The notes: a model not told the origin generated them from the letters alone. Counted from the stretch's first letter, positions 15,001-23,566 are shown. The stretch: DNA of 49,135 bases from Gemmatimonadaceae bacterium (GCA_014379205.1 JACMME010000200.1:1-49135), one strand, 5' to 3'. Made by a program: numbers and translations.

Positions 15001-16710
15001 GAGCCATTGATTTCGATTCGCGCCGGCGCGGACAGCGTTCGGTCCGGCAGTTTGCGACTACCGAGGGTCACACTGGTTGGCGACTACGCAGGTGGGCGAA
15101 TGGAAACGCGCCTGCAGTTGTTCCAGGACACGCAGCCAATTCTTGGACTCACTGGTTCGCTTCCCGTCAATCTTGCGCTGGCACCGGTAGAAAATCGACT
15201 GCCGGAAGATTCGCTGCGCGCGCGCATTTTCGCGGATAGTGTAGATCTCGCGTTGATCGAAGCAATCTCTCCTGAATACATTCGTCGGGCCTCCGGTCTT
15301 ATCTCTACGGATGTAGAGATAGCGGGTACGTGGAAGAGGCCATCGTACGCCGGCCGGCTCGCGGTTAACCGAGGCGATGTCAATCTTCCGAAGCTCGGGA
15401 TCAGACTCCGTCAACTCGAGGCTGACGTCGGACTGGGCAGGGATAGCATTCGTTTCACGCGATTCTCCGCCGTGAGCGGCGAGGAAGACGGCACTATTCT
15501 ACTGCGCGGGGGGATCGCCCTTCCCACAGGCAGCCTCTTCGATTACGAGCGCATCGCGTTCAACCTCCACCTCCAGGCCGACAACTTCCAGGCAATACAG
15601 CTCAGGCGTGTGGCCGATCTCGCCATCGGCGGGTCACTCGATATCACCGGTCCATTTTCGCGCGCAAGGCTCACGGGTGGTCTGACAATTCCGCGTGGTG
15701 CGCTGTACATCCGGGACGAGTCGCAGAAGCAGCTCGTGGCCCTTGATGACCCAGATTTTCTCCAGGTAGTGGATACCTCGGACATCAGCCAGCGACGGCT
15801 TTTCGCTCTGCCTACGGCGGTTGACAACCTGATAGAAAATCTCGCGGTAGATAATGTCAGCATAACGCTGGGAGATGACGTGTGGCTCCGCTCTGCAGCC
15901 GCCAACATCAAGCTGGGAGGCAGGGTTGGCGTGGAAAAGACTGGCCAGCGGCTTGCTCTCGACGGAACACTCCTTGCCAATCGCGGCCAATACCGGCTGG
16001 ATCTGGGCCCAGTGAACCGGCGCTTCGATGTAACGAGCGGAAGCATCATCTTCTATGGTGAGCCAGGCTTCGATCCCGCTCTCGACATCACCGCGGTGTA
16101 CACCGTCAGGCAACCCGACCGTGAGGATGTCCGCATTCGGGCCAACATCGGTGGTACTTTGCAGAACATCCGGCTGTCGCTTTCCAGCGATGAGCGTATC
16201 GCGATTTCCACTACTGAAATTCTCAGCTACCTCGTCTTCGGCGCGCCGAGCTTCGCGCTTGGAGATCAGAATACCAGCCGGTTGCGCCCGTTTGCATCGG
16301 CGCTGCTCCCAACGGCCGGTGCTCTGCTCGAGGAGAAGCTGTCGGAGGAGTTCGGCGGCTTCATCGACCTCTTTCAGATTCAAGCGGGAGGGTATCAGGA
16401 ATCTTCGGAGGGAATCGGTCAGAGCGGCCGCGCCATTGCATCTGCATCGCGTATCGGCATCGGCACGCAGTGGGGTGACCGCACCTTTGTCACGGCAAAC
16501 GCCGGCCTTTGCGGCTTGAGCAAGGGAGGCAGCAACGTTCGGTTCGAGGAGTCGCTCGGTCTCTCCGTCGAGCGACGGATTGGTCGAACCGCCTCGGCCC
16601 AACTCGGCATGGAGCCCGCAGCCAGCGCGCTTGTATGCGAGCGGGGACACGTCGAGATCAACACTCCGCGCCAGTTCGGTTTCGATTTGTTCAGAGAGTG
16701 GAGCTTTTAG
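12097..16710 (+). CDS. tamB: TamB-like translocation and assembly protein (DUF490)
   Basis: 1537 residues. An N-terminal membrane helix (about 9-29, VAIVSAGLILGIGLALAAVVV) anchors it in the inner membrane, followed by an AsmA-like start (VRRVLVGRIASSM) and a very long region of repeating short beta strands rich in D-S and V, which forms the groove-shaped tube of the TamB family. The C-terminal 350 residues are the TamB/DUF490 domain (GGSLDITGPFSRARLTGGLTIPRG, VRIRANIGGTLQNIRLSLSSDE, STTEILSYLVFG). The final residues end in WSF, again an outer-membrane-like terminus. It would span the periplasm from the inner membrane to the TamA-like barrel coded just upstream. The lipid kinase gene starts 13 bp inside its 3' end. 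Confidence 0.88.
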   Translation: MSRRRKVAIVSAGLILGIGLALAAVVVGVTQTSYGREQVRRVLVGRIASSMGERGSMYIGRISGGFLNGVVLDSFAIRDEDDSLFVSAARVLVEYDARDLMDKRLLIKRLVVERPVVNLRRHANGQWNYKRIFPSGPKSPLRPERKFGDFIVLDSAEIRDAYVMVTEPWKPADSLRGPRRDSAVAVAVATYRCEPEFWRTPQWLERPCGREIRHTSEGLKRTYRWRIHELIASYARIADPDSAGRLFAIAKLSADEPDPPFSFRNITGPVRLLGDTLEFEARHFDLPASTGSARGTVRWGSGPMRYNIDVTGDSVSLVDVNWVYPTLPKTGGGTMKLHIQNSARNPRVLEYALSEMDVRTTGSRLRGAMTFAVGEPVLVVKDVALRAEPVDFALIRVLNGKPFPVDWAGQINGTVRASGGPLNRWQVNEARFQFNDAHVPGAVTRGTARGGLNIIEPSLTEFRGLDLQLETFDLRTIRYLYPNFARLGGTVSGSATLDSSWLDVRFRNADLTHHDGPHAPSRFTGSGRVTYTTKIVYDAQLEAAPISFTTLARSYPIIPFRRTYSGPLRIQGVLDSLLVVTSLSGPAGQAGFSGYVDGDSAQGYAAHGVTRFENLDAGVLIGSTELPATRFTGEMSSDVRFDSLANMVGTLAVNLERSSVDSVMIFPSAARLTFGAGRMRVDSLRVESSVATLTASGAIGIDPAVGDSLRYAIRVDSLGGLRAYLRPRIGSRGAEVLADADSTVDQSARDSLIESLRDSLAGTVMVEGTLAGSLDTLHAAGEITSNDLFVGGDQTRHVQGDFAIGKLPSTPTGSARVTFEQLVASGVRLASASASVAVDSAGGGRVSVQAQSETGPAFWAAVGVDRSSGTMRLAIDSLGARIGERAWALATPAFATFDSTIISVDSLLLLDGGGSSVVVDARIPLNGPISAKFLAERLPLSDVSAIAQLDRPLAGVVSLAIGVTGTRTEPLISIRAGADSVRSGSLRLPRVTLVGDYAGGRMETRLQLFQDTQPILGLTGSLPVNLALAPVENRLPEDSLRARIFADSVDLALIEAISPEYIRRASGLISTDVEIAGTWKRPSYAGRLAVNRGDVNLPKLGIRLRQLEADVGLGRDSIRFTRFSAVSGEEDGTILLRGGIALPTGSLFDYERIAFNLHLQADNFQAIQLRRVADLAIGGSLDITGPFSRARLTGGLTIPRGALYIRDESQKQLVALDDPDFLQVVDTSDISQRRLFALPTAVDNLIENLAVDNVSITLGDDVWLRSAAANIKLGGRVGVEKTGQRLALDGTLLANRGQYRLDLGPVNRRFDVTSGSIIFYGEPGFDPALDITAVYTVRQPDREDVRIRANIGGTLQNIRLSLSSDERIAISTTEILSYLVFGAPSFALGDQNTSRLRPFASALLPTAGALLEEKLSEEFGGFIDLFQIQAGGYQESSEGIGQSGRAIASASRIGIGTQWGDRTFVTANAGLCGLSKGGSNVRFEESLGLSVERRIGRTASAQLGMEPAASALVCERGHVEINTPRQFGFDLFREWSF

Positions 16711-17582
16711 GTCCAGTACTCCTCATCGCCAACCCCGGATCCCGGCGCGGCGAGATGCTGCGCGAACTGGCGATGCGGGCTTTTCGCGACGCCGGCGTGC
16801 ATTGCGATCTGGTTGTGACGGAGCAGGCGGGACATGGTGCAAGCGTCGCTGCGGAGCGAGGCTCAGGCTATCAAGCCGTTTTCGCGCTGGGAGGGGACGG
16901 CACCGCCATAGAAGTACTTGGGGCGCTCGCCGGCACCAACGTGCTTGTCGGTCTGCTCGCCGGCGGAACTGGTAATCTGGTCGCACGGTCGCTAGGGGTT
17001 CCACTTTCCATTGAGCGAGCAGTTCCCGCGCTTCTCAAGGGCAAGGAAGCGCGCATCGATCTCGGACTTCTGAATGGCGAACAGTATTTCGCGTTTACGG
17101 CCGGGATCGGCATCGACGCCGCCATGGTGGAGGCAACTACCGCCGCCCTCAAAAGGCGTTACGGCGTCAGCGCGTACATCGTGGCGGCGACGCGCGCCAT
17201 GCTTCGCCAGCGCACCTTCCGCGTGCGCATCGAGGCGGATGGAGAGACCATCGAGAGCGAAGCGGTGGCGGTAGTGGTGGCGAACTTCGGTACTGTGCTC
17301 AACGACCTGGTTCGCATCGGCCCCGACATAGTTGCCGATGACGGACTGCTCGACCTTTGCATTTTTTCGCCAAAGGGGGTTCCCGAAGCCCTGGCTCTGG
17401 CCTGGCGCCTATTCCGGAAGGATTTCAGTCCGCATCGCGCGATGCGGTACAGGCGCGGAGCTCGATTCTCCTTCGATTGCACGCCGGAACAGACCGTTCA
17501 AACCGATGGAGAGGTGCGCGGCCGCACCCCCATCACCATTGAGGTGCGTGCGAGAGCCGCCCGCGTTCTGTCGCCCAAGTGA
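16698..17582 (+). CDS. Diacylglycerol/sphingosine-type lipid kinase (YegS/DagK family)
   Basis: 294 residues. The DAGK catalytic motifs are seen: ANPGSRRG (11-18), ALGGDGT (64-69 region, nucleotide binding) and LAGGTGN (88-93), with later IDLGLLNGEQYFAFTAGIGIDA and VADDGLLDLCIF typical of the YegS/BmrU family. It phosphorylates a lipid alcohol such as diacylglycerol at the inner face of the membrane, returning it to phosphatidic acid. I chose the GTG at 16698 (MELLGPVLLIANPG), which overlaps the end of tamB by 13 bp and is preceded by AGAGAG; longer starts would read through tamB in another frame. Being coupled to tamA/tamB fits a link to lipid handling in the envelope, an inference. Confidence 0.88.
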   Translation: MELLGPVLLIANPGSRRGEMLRELAMRAFRDAGVHCDLVVTEQAGHGASVAAERGSGYQAVFALGGDGTAIEVLGALAGTNVLVGLLAGGTGNLVARSLGVPLSIERAVPALLKGKEARIDLGLLNGEQYFAFTAGIGIDAAMVEATTAALKRRYGVSAYIVAATRAMLRQRTFRVRIEADGETIESEAVAVVVANFGTVLNDLVRIGPDIVADDGLLDLCIFSPKGVPEALALAWRLFRKDFSPHRAMRYRRGARFSFDCTPEQTVQTDGEVRGRTPITIEVRARAARVLSPK

Positions 17583-17628
17583 CAAGCATGTCTTTCCTTG
17601 TCTTCCATATCCTGCGAGTTTGTTGTGC

Positions 17629-19491
17629 ATGAGCGATTCCGTTACCGGTAACGAGCGACCACCGCCAGACGCCGCTGCCCTGGCGGAGCGGCATAGGCGC
17701 GTGATCGAGACGGCGAGTGACGCAATCGTCATAACGGATCCGGACAGACGCATCGCTTTCTGTAATCCGGCCGCAGGTGAGTTATTCGGAATGGACTGCG
17801 ATTCGGTCGTGGGCACTCCCGTATCGCATCTGACGCCGCCGGAATTTCGCGAGGATGTCTCCAGGCGTGAAACCAGCGCGCTAAACGGCCAGGCCCAACG
17901 ATACGAAACGGTCATTGCGCGTTCCGACGGCGAGCGCCGGATGGTGGCCGTCACGACCGCGCCACTAAGGGAGAACGGCGAGATCACAGGCGTGGTAGCA
18001 TCGCTGCGTGATATCACCGACGAACGTCGCGCGCGCGATGCCGTGGTTCAGTCGGAAGCCCGCTACCGAAATCTTTTCGAGACAGCGTCCGACGCGATCT
18101 ACACCCTGGATCCACACGGCGACTTTACGTCGTTGAATCATGCCACCTGCGAGATCACCGGCTTCCCGCCCGGCGAGCTGCTCGGGCGGAGCATGCTGCC
18201 TTTTCTCGACTCCGGAGATGTCGCTGGGGTATCGGCTCACTTCGTGGCCGTCATGCGCGGAAAGGCTCGCAAGTTCGAATGTCACTACTTCACGCGGTCT
18301 GGAGTGCGCCGAACCGCGTCGGTGACCCATTCGCCCATAACGCACGCGGATACCGTTGTTGGGGTGCTTGGGATTGCCCGCGATGTCACGGTGGAGCGAG
18401 AACGCGAAGCAGCGTTGTCACGTTCCGAAGCCAGCTACGGCAGACTCGTAGACTCGGCATATGACGCGATTTTCACGGTCGACGCCGACATGAGTTTTAC
18501 TTCGGTCAACAAGGCTCTGGAACGCGCGATCGGACTTTCGCGCGAGGAGCTGATCGGTCTGCATTTTGGTGATTTTATCGATCCGGTTGATCGTCGTGCG
18601 ATGCGTGAGATCTTTGAAGCTGCGATGGCAGGTCAACTGCAACGTGGCGAATTTCGCTTTCAGGATTCGGAACGCTCGCTCCGTACAGGGTCGCTGACCG
18701 CCACGCCAATCTTCGAGAAAGATCGGATCGCGGGAGTGCTCTGCATCGTGCGAGACGTAACGGAAGAGCGGCGCCTCGGCCTGCAGCTCCTTCAGCGCGA
18801 GAAACTGGCGGCAATTGGACAGCTTGTAAGCGGCGTGGCTCACGAGCTCAACAATCCCCTCGCCGGGATCATGGCCTTTTCGCAGCTCCTGCTCGCCACG
18901 AACCCCACGAGCCCTGACCAGCTCGATGCGCTTGTTACCATAAATGCCGAAGCCAAGCGCGCCGCTAAAATCATCTCGAACCTGCTGCTCTTCGCGCGCC
19001 AGCGTCACCCCGAACGTTCGGCAACCGACCTGAACCAGGTTCTCCGAGATGCCCTGGAGCTGAGGCGCTACGCGCTGCTGACGCACCAGATAGATATCGT
19101 CTTCGACCTGGATGCTTCACTCCCCCCGGCATTGGCCGACGCGTCGCAGCTACAACAGGTATTCCTCAACCTGATCGCCAATGCGGAGCACGCACTGCGG
19201 GACCTCAAGGGTCTCAAGAGAATTACATTGAAGAGCTCTCGCTCCGATTACAGTCTGACCATCGCCATTGCCGACAACGGGCCGGGAATACCGGCGAGTG
19301 TCATGGATCGCGTTTTCGAGCCGTTCTACACGACGAAGTCAATCGGTGATGGTACCGGCTTGGGTCTTTCGATATCGGATGGCATAGTTCGAGAGCATGG
19401 TGGCCAGATTCGCGTCAAGTCTTGCGAGGGGGAGGGAACGGAATTTACCGTCGAGCTTCCACTTGCCGGGAACACGCAGCAGACGGAGTGA
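17629..19491 (+). CDS. PAS-domain sensor histidine kinase, soluble
   Basis: 620 residues. Three PAS domains in a row at about 20-135, 143-260 and 265-385, each starting with a motif like IETASDAIVITDPD, FETASDAIYTLDP or VDSAYDAIFTVDAD. Then a HisKA dimerisation domain with H-box SGVAHELNNPLAGIM (His405) and an ATPase domain with NLIANAEHAL, DNGPGIP and GTGLGLSIS. The layout and the HELNNPL box are those of NtrB-like kinases. No membrane helix is present, so it senses an internal signal, perhaps by a cofactor in a PAS domain. No receiver or partner regulator follows it; the response regulator at 8593-9513 lies in the same direction but six genes upstream. Start ATG at 17629, 46 bp after the lipid kinase. 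Confidence 0.92.
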   Translation: MSDSVTGNERPPPDAAALAERHRRVIETASDAIVITDPDRRIAFCNPAAGELFGMDCDSVVGTPVSHLTPPEFREDVSRRETSALNGQAQRYETVIARSDGERRMVAVTTAPLRENGEITGVVASLRDITDERRARDAVVQSEARYRNLFETASDAIYTLDPHGDFTSLNHATCEITGFPPGELLGRSMLPFLDSGDVAGVSAHFVAVMRGKARKFECHYFTRSGVRRTASVTHSPITHADTVVGVLGIARDVTVEREREAALSRSEASYGRLVDSAYDAIFTVDADMSFTSVNKALERAIGLSREELIGLHFGDFIDPVDRRAMREIFEAAMAGQLQRGEFRFQDSERSLRTGSLTATPIFEKDRIAGVLCIVRDVTEERRLGLQLLQREKLAAIGQLVSGVAHELNNPLAGIMAFSQLLLATNPTSPDQLDALVTINAEAKRAAKIISNLLLFARQRHPERSATDLNQVLRDALELRRYALLTHQIDIVFDLDASLPPALADASQLQQVFLNLIANAEHALRDLKGLKRITLKSSRSDYSLTIAIADNGPGIPASVMDRVFEPFYTTKSIGDGTGLGLSISDGIVREHGGQIRVKSCEGEGTEFTVELPLAGNTQQTE

Positions 19492-19659
19492 ACGCCACAA
19501 ACCTCCGGGCGGCGGCGGTCCGCCTTCAAGCCTGAGACATCGGTCCGAGCTGAAGCGTCAAACTGTGAAACGCGAATGCGCCATGGGTGCAATGGCGATT
19601 ACGCACTACATTTGACGTCACGGCGTCTAATGCACCACGAACTATATCGGATCGGGCCG

Positions 19660-19836
19660 ATGGCTGAACTTCAGGAACACGATTCCATGACGTGCCGCTC
19701 GTGTGGTAATGAGGAGCGCGCGTCCGAGGGGTATCCGTGCTCGAACTGTCGGACGTTCATATGTCTTATCTGCACCTTTCGGGGGGTTACATTCTGCAAG
19801 AAGTGCTCGGAACAAGCTCCCAGGGATGAGGTCTGA
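19660..19836 (+). CDS. Small zinc-ribbon protein with four CxxC pairs
   Basis: 58 residues with cysteines at 12/15, 27/30, 35/38 and 46/49, each pair as CxxC. This would bind two zinc ions in a double treble-clef or ribbon fold. The rest is charged and no other domain is present. The ATG at 19660 starts MAELQEHDSM; 168 bp separate it from the histidine kinase. Its 3' end overlaps the P1-peptidase start by 11 bp, so the two are probably translated together. Function is unknown; it resembles the small metal-binding adaptors seen near peptidase genes only in general form. Confidence 0.65.
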   Translation: MAELQEHDSMTCRSCGNEERASEGYPCSNCRTFICLICTFRGVTFCKKCSEQAPRDEV

Positions 19837-20797
19837 CTGGAGCGCCCTCGGGATCGCGGTTGGTCACGCCACCGATGCGCCCGGTGGAACCGGCTTGACC
19901 GTCATTCGCGGGGTTGATGCTCCCCTTCGCGCGGCTGTCGCGGTGTTGGGTCGTGCGACGGGTACGCGTGAAATCGGCGCACTGGCGCCTGATCATGTTG
20001 CGGCTCGTACTGATGCGATTCTGCTTACCGGTGGATCGGCCTACGGCCTCGATGCTGCATCCGGGATAATGCGCTGGATGGAAGAGCGGGGAAGGGGCTA
20101 TGGCGTTCCGGGCGGGGTGGTTCCCATAGTGCCGGCCGCTGTCATCTTCGATCTGTCGCCCTGCGGTTCCTTTACCGCGCGCCCCAACGCGGAAATGGCG
20201 TACGATGCGTGCGATCGCGCGCTGCCGAATTTTGTGGAAGAGGGAAGCGTTGGCGCAGGCACAGGCGCGACCGTAGGCAAGGGCCTTGGCATCGAGTACG
20301 CAATGAAGGGTGGGGTAGGCTGCTGGACCGAGCAGGTGGGCGCTCTTGAGATTGGCGCGCTAGCTGTGGTCAACGCGCTTGGTGATGTTCGCGACGAGTG
20401 CGGGCGCATTGTTGCTGGTGCCCGCAAAATGGATGGCACGTACCTCGACGTTGCTGCCACATTGCGAGGCATTCCTGCCGGTGGACCTGCTCACCTGACA
20501 ACGCCCAACACTACTCTGGCGGTTGTGGCGATGAACGCAACCTTTTCGCGGACGGAGTTGGCCCAGGTCGCGAAAGCAGCGGGAGCCGCCCTCGCACGGC
20601 GGATCACGCCTGCATCGACAAGCCATGATGGTGACATCGTCTTTGCGATCTGTCCCTTGAACTCCGCACCATCTCCTTCACTGCTTCACGTCGAAGTCCT
20701 GGCGGAGCATGTTCTCGGCGTAGCTATCGAGCGCTCGGTGCGCATGTCCCGAACGCTTGGTGGTATTCCAGGGCTCGGCGGCGAGGTGCTGTCGTGA
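19826..20797 (+). CDS. P1-family (S58, DmpA-like) aminopeptidase
   Basis: 323 residues. The DmpA/P1 family are N-terminal nucleophile hydrolases that cleave themselves into two chains and act as L-aminopeptidases, D-esterases or beta-peptidases. Seen: GIAVGHATDAPGGTGLTVI at the start, AILLTGGSAYGLDAASGI, GSVGAGTGATVGKG and, at the expected cleavage site, PNTTLAVVAMNATFS, where a Thr (of NTT) takes the place of the usual Ser nucleophile. No signal peptide, so cytosolic. Start ATG 19826 lies in the zinc-ribbon gene; the 3' end overlaps the NlpC/P60 gene by GTGA. The grouping suggests breakdown of small peptides, possibly cell-wall peptides, as an inference. Confidence 0.88.
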   Translation: MRSDWSALGIAVGHATDAPGGTGLTVIRGVDAPLRAAVAVLGRATGTREIGALAPDHVAARTDAILLTGGSAYGLDAASGIMRWMEERGRGYGVPGGVVPIVPAAVIFDLSPCGSFTARPNAEMAYDACDRALPNFVEEGSVGAGTGATVGKGLGIEYAMKGGVGCWTEQVGALEIGALAVVNALGDVRDECGRIVAGARKMDGTYLDVAATLRGIPAGGPAHLTTPNTTLAVVAMNATFSRTELAQVAKAAGAALARRITPASTSHDGDIVFAICPLNSAPSPSLLHVEVLAEHVLGVAIERSVRMSRTLGGIPGLGGEVLS

Positions 20798-21561
20798 GCA
20801 AGCAGACGCTCGTTATCACTTCCGCAATTGCACCGCTCATGGCGGAAGCACGGGCCGCGAGCGAGCAGGTTTCCCAGAGACTGTACGGTCAAACGGTCGA
20901 GATGCTGGAGCTGCGTTCACCGTGGCATCGCGTTCGGGGCATGGACGGCTATGAAGGCTGGTTGCATCTCGGATTCGCGCGAGCTCTCTCGGCCAAGGAA
21001 CAACGAACGCGGTATGCCTTGAACCGTGTCTCACTTGGCTGCACCGTGCGCGATCGTGATGCGGGCGTCATGGTCCTTCCGCTGGGATGCATCATTGCGG
21101 ATGACGCTCATGTCGAGCACGGATTGGCAATCGCCCAACTAGATCTCCCTGAGAAATTTCCTCGCTCCGCCGATGCCGTCGCTCAGAGCGCGGTGGACTT
21201 TTTTCGATCGACGTCGTACGAGTGGGGCGGAGTTACTCCGTGGGGAGCGGATTGCTCGGGACTGGTGCAGACGTGCCTGGGGCTGCACGGCATTCCGCTT
21301 CCGCGCGATGCGCGCCAGCAGGCGCTCGAGGGCCTTGATGCCGGACGGGACATGAAGCAAGCACTGGCTGGTGACCTTCTCTTTTTCTCCGACCGCAGCA
21401 ATACGGTGATCAATCACGTCGCCATCGCGCTTGGCGGGCAGCGGCTGGTGCACTTGGCACTGGGGCGTGGCGGGTACAGAGTGGAATCGCTCGACAGCGT
21501 TGATGATCCGTACGTCAAGGCGTTAACGGAACGTTTTCAATTCGTCCGACGGGTGATCTGA
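20794..21561 (+). CDS. SH3b plus NlpC/P60 (C40) cysteine peptidase, YkfC-like
   Basis: 255 residues. N-terminal 1-115 hold bacterial SH3-type folds (HRVRGMDGYEGWLHLGF). The C-terminal NlpC/P60 domain has Cys154 in WGADCSGLV, His208 in NHVAIALG and His220 as third polar residue. There is no signal peptide, which points to a cytosolic enzyme like YkfC, a dipeptidyl peptidase that trims recycled cell-wall peptides (gamma-D-Glu to diamino acid bond). It starts with GTG overlapping the stop of the P1 aminopeptidase gene. The two peptidases together could degrade recovered murein peptides to amino acids; this is context, not proof. Confidence 0.9.
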   Translation: MSKQTLVITSAIAPLMAEARAASEQVSQRLYGQTVEMLELRSPWHRVRGMDGYEGWLHLGFARALSAKEQRTRYALNRVSLGCTVRDRDAGVMVLPLGCIIADDAHVEHGLAIAQLDLPEKFPRSADAVAQSAVDFFRSTSYEWGGVTPWGADCSGLVQTCLGLHGIPLPRDARQQALEGLDAGRDMKQALAGDLLFFSDRSNTVINHVAIALGGQRLVHLALGRGGYRVESLDSVDDPYVKALTERFQFVRRVI

Positions 21562-21648
21562 GCAAGCAATCGCGCTCACGAAACCGGTTCACTGCGGGCG
21601 CTATTCCCCGTTCCCCGCAACACGACCCTCTAGAGTCGCACCACTCCC

Positions 21649-22071
21649 TTAACTGACCAACGCTCCACGCGCCATTGGCGGGATTCCGCTTCGCACCTGC
21701 AGTGCGACCTGCGCCACAGACGAGTTATCCAGGGCGATGCTCATCGTGTATGTTCCGGCGCGGTCGATGGGGAGGTCCAGGGCAGCGATGAGCGGCATGT
21801 CCATCTCCGTCACCCCGGGCGGCGGCTGCCCGACGTCGAGCTGACCAGTGGATGACCATAACTCTTCTTCAGCCGGGTTGGTCCAGGTGAGCGTTACGCT
21901 GTGCATTCCGACATCGTCTCGGCCGCCCTTGAGACGGACAACCAGATGCGCGCGCGGGTGTACGGCGGGGAGTGAGCCCACCTGAACCGCGTCAAAGACA
22001 CCCAGGATATTGAGCTTTCCCTCCTGCGAGAGGTTGGCCGCGTCGGCGAAAAGAGCGAAAGACACTTGCAT
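21649..22071 (-). CDS. DUF6941 family protein
   Basis: 140 residues. The N-terminus MQVSFALFADAANLSQEGKLNILGVFD is what I remember as typical for DUF6941, a family of unknown function common in Gemmatimonadota and Actinobacteria. The remainder reads as a single beta-sandwich with many hydrophobic strand stretches (AHLVVRLKGG, GTYTMSIALDNSSVAQVALQV). No signal peptide. It stands alone on the minus strand, divergent from the HAD gene (111 bp between starts). Function unknown. Confidence 0.75.
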   Translation of the reverse strand: MQVSFALFADAANLSQEGKLNILGVFDAVQVGSLPAVHPRAHLVVRLKGGRDDVGMHSVTLTWTNPAEEELWSSTGQLDVGQPPPGVTEMDMPLIAALDLPIDRAGTYTMSIALDNSSVAQVALQVRSGIPPMARGALVS

Positions 22072-22120
22072 GGCGGGAAGTTAGAGATTGATGCGGACTG
22101 TACGCTAGGCGGTTTCCGGC

Positions 22121-22148
22121 CGCGAATCCGCAATTCGCGATCCGCCAA
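22121..22148. repeat. Short heptad tract before the HAD gene
   Basis: Four degenerate 7-nt units in register: CGCGAAT, CCGCAAT, TCGCGAT, CCGCCAA. It lies in the divergent gap between the DUF6941 and HAD genes. It has the same period as the larger arrays, but a convincing inverted arm is missing; GATTGATGCGGA at 22086-22097 is only a partial match. Confidence 0.5.
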
Positions 22149-22182
22149 TTAACTTCCGCGTCACTATGACGAAAGCCAAGCC

Positions 22183-22941
22183 GTGAAACTCATACTTTTC
22201 GACATCGACGGCACCCTTCTCTGGAGCGACGGCAGCGGACGCCGCGCCATGGAGGGCGCACTTCTGGAAGTATTCGGCAAAGTGACGGGGCCGCCGGAAT
22301 ACCGGTATGATGGAAAAACCGACCAACAGATTGTGCGTGAAGTGATGCGGCACAACGGTCGAGACGACGCGCACATTGACGAGCGAATGCAGATGCTCTT
22401 GCGCCGGTATCTATCCGGTCTGGAGCATGAGTTGCTCGACCGTTCGCGCGGACCGCATCTCTTCGAAGGAGTGCTGCAGCTGCTCGACGCGCTCGAAGCT
22501 CGCAAGGATGTCACGCTCGGTCTCCTGACTGGCAATCTGCGCGAGGGCGCGGCGCTCAAGCTGCGCGCGGTGGGAATCGCTTTTGAGCGCTTCAAGATCG
22601 GTGCTTTTGGATCAGACCATGAAGCGCGATCGGACCTTCCCGCGCTCGCGCAGCGGCGCGCAAGGGAGACGTTGGGGCTCGACGTGAGTGGCGACAGAAT
22701 CATCGTCATCGGCGATACGCCGGCCGACGTGGAGTGTGGGCGGGCGATTGGTGCGCGCGCCATTGGGGTTGCTACCGGCCGATTCACCACCGATGAGCTG
22801 ACTCGAGCCGGTGCTGCCGCGGTGCTGGAAAACTTCAGGGATACGGAGGCGTCCATACAGTCAATAGTGGGCGATGGTTCGGACGCCGGTCCGCCCCAGG
22901 CTCATCCGGCGCGCTCTGCCGCGGCCGGACGGGGCGACTGA
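22183..22941 (+). CDS. HAD-superfamily phosphatase
   Basis: 252 residues. Motif I is FDIDGT (nucleophile Asp and acid/base Asp), motif II LTGN, motif IV GDTPADVECG. The alpha-helical cap inserted after motif I fits the phosphoglycolate phosphatase-like subclass (C1 cap). The enzyme hydrolyses a small phosphate ester in the cytosol; the substrate is not determined by sequence. The GTG at 22183 (MKLILFDIDGTLL) is the start, directly before strand 1. The last 20 residues (DAGPPQAHPARSAAAGRGD) are low-complexity and may be a recent extension. The CYTH gene follows after 28 bp. Confidence 0.88.
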   Translation: MKLILFDIDGTLLWSDGSGRRAMEGALLEVFGKVTGPPEYRYDGKTDQQIVREVMRHNGRDDAHIDERMQMLLRRYLSGLEHELLDRSRGPHLFEGVLQLLDALEARKDVTLGLLTGNLREGAALKLRAVGIAFERFKIGAFGSDHEARSDLPALAQRRARETLGLDVSGDRIIVIGDTPADVECGRAIGARAIGVATGRFTTDELTRAGAAAVLENFRDTEASIQSIVGDGSDAGPPQAHPARSAAAGRGD

Positions 22942-22969
22942 AGCACTCGTCTACGGCACCTCTAATCAA

Positions 22970-23566
22970 ATGCGCGAAATCGAGCTCAAGGCTGTCGTCG
23001 GTCAGTGGGACCTATGCTGTCGCCGAGTCGAGGAGGCGGGCGGCCTGCTCACCTTCGACGGCCGAATGGAGGACCGTCGCTATGACACGCGCCGGCATTC
23101 GCTGTCCAATCGCGATCACGTTCTACGAGTTCGAGTGTATTACAGCTCCAGCGGAGAGACTTCCTCATCAATCGATTGGAAGGGGGCTACCGAGTACGAA
23201 AATGGATTCAAGATTCGCGAGGAGATCTCAGTTGCGGCCAGCCCGCCTCAGGATGTCAAGGTGCTTTTCAGACAGCTGGGTTATATCGTGACCACAGTCA
23301 TCGACAGGCAGATCATGCAGTATCAGCTCGACGACGCGGTTGTGAGATTCGAACGGTATCCTCGCATGGACGATCTCGTGGAAGTAGAGGGGCAGCCATC
23401 TTCCATCGAAAGGGCGATCAGGATACTTGCATTGCCACGCGAGTCATTCACGAGCGAACGGCTGCTCGACTTCGTGCAACGTTTCGAGGCGCGGTCTGGC
23501 GAACGGGCCGCCCTGTGCGACGCCGAGCTGAAAAACCGGACGCGTTCTCGCCGCGCAGATGCCTGA
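22970..23566 (+). CDS. CYTH-domain protein (class IV adenylate cyclase/thiamine-triphosphatase-like)
   Basis: 198 residues. The ExExK signature of CYTH/triphosphate tunnel enzymes is at residues 3-7 (EIELK), followed by other tunnel residues: RRYDTRRHSL, HVLRVRVY, SIDWKGATEYENGFKIREEISV, and VVRFERYPRMDDLVEVEG. These proteins hydrolyse or cyclise nucleoside triphosphates or inorganic triphosphate inside an eight-stranded barrel. Which substrate it uses cannot be read. ATG at 22970 puts the signature at the N-terminus as expected. The next gene begins 8 bp before this stop, so they are coupled. Confidence 0.85.
   Translation: MREIELKAVVGQWDLCCRRVEEAGGLLTFDGRMEDRRYDTRRHSLSNRDHVLRVRVYYSSSGETSSSIDWKGATEYENGFKIREEISVAASPPQDVKVLFRQLGYIVTTVIDRQIMQYQLDDAVVRFERYPRMDDLVEVEGQPSSIERAIRILALPRESFTSERLLDFVQRFEARSGERAALCDAELKNRTRSRRADA

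Noticed and set aside
21590..21640. Possible heptad tract (ATTCCCC, GTTCCCC) after the NlpC/P60 gene
   Set aside because: Only two units match, so it could be chance.
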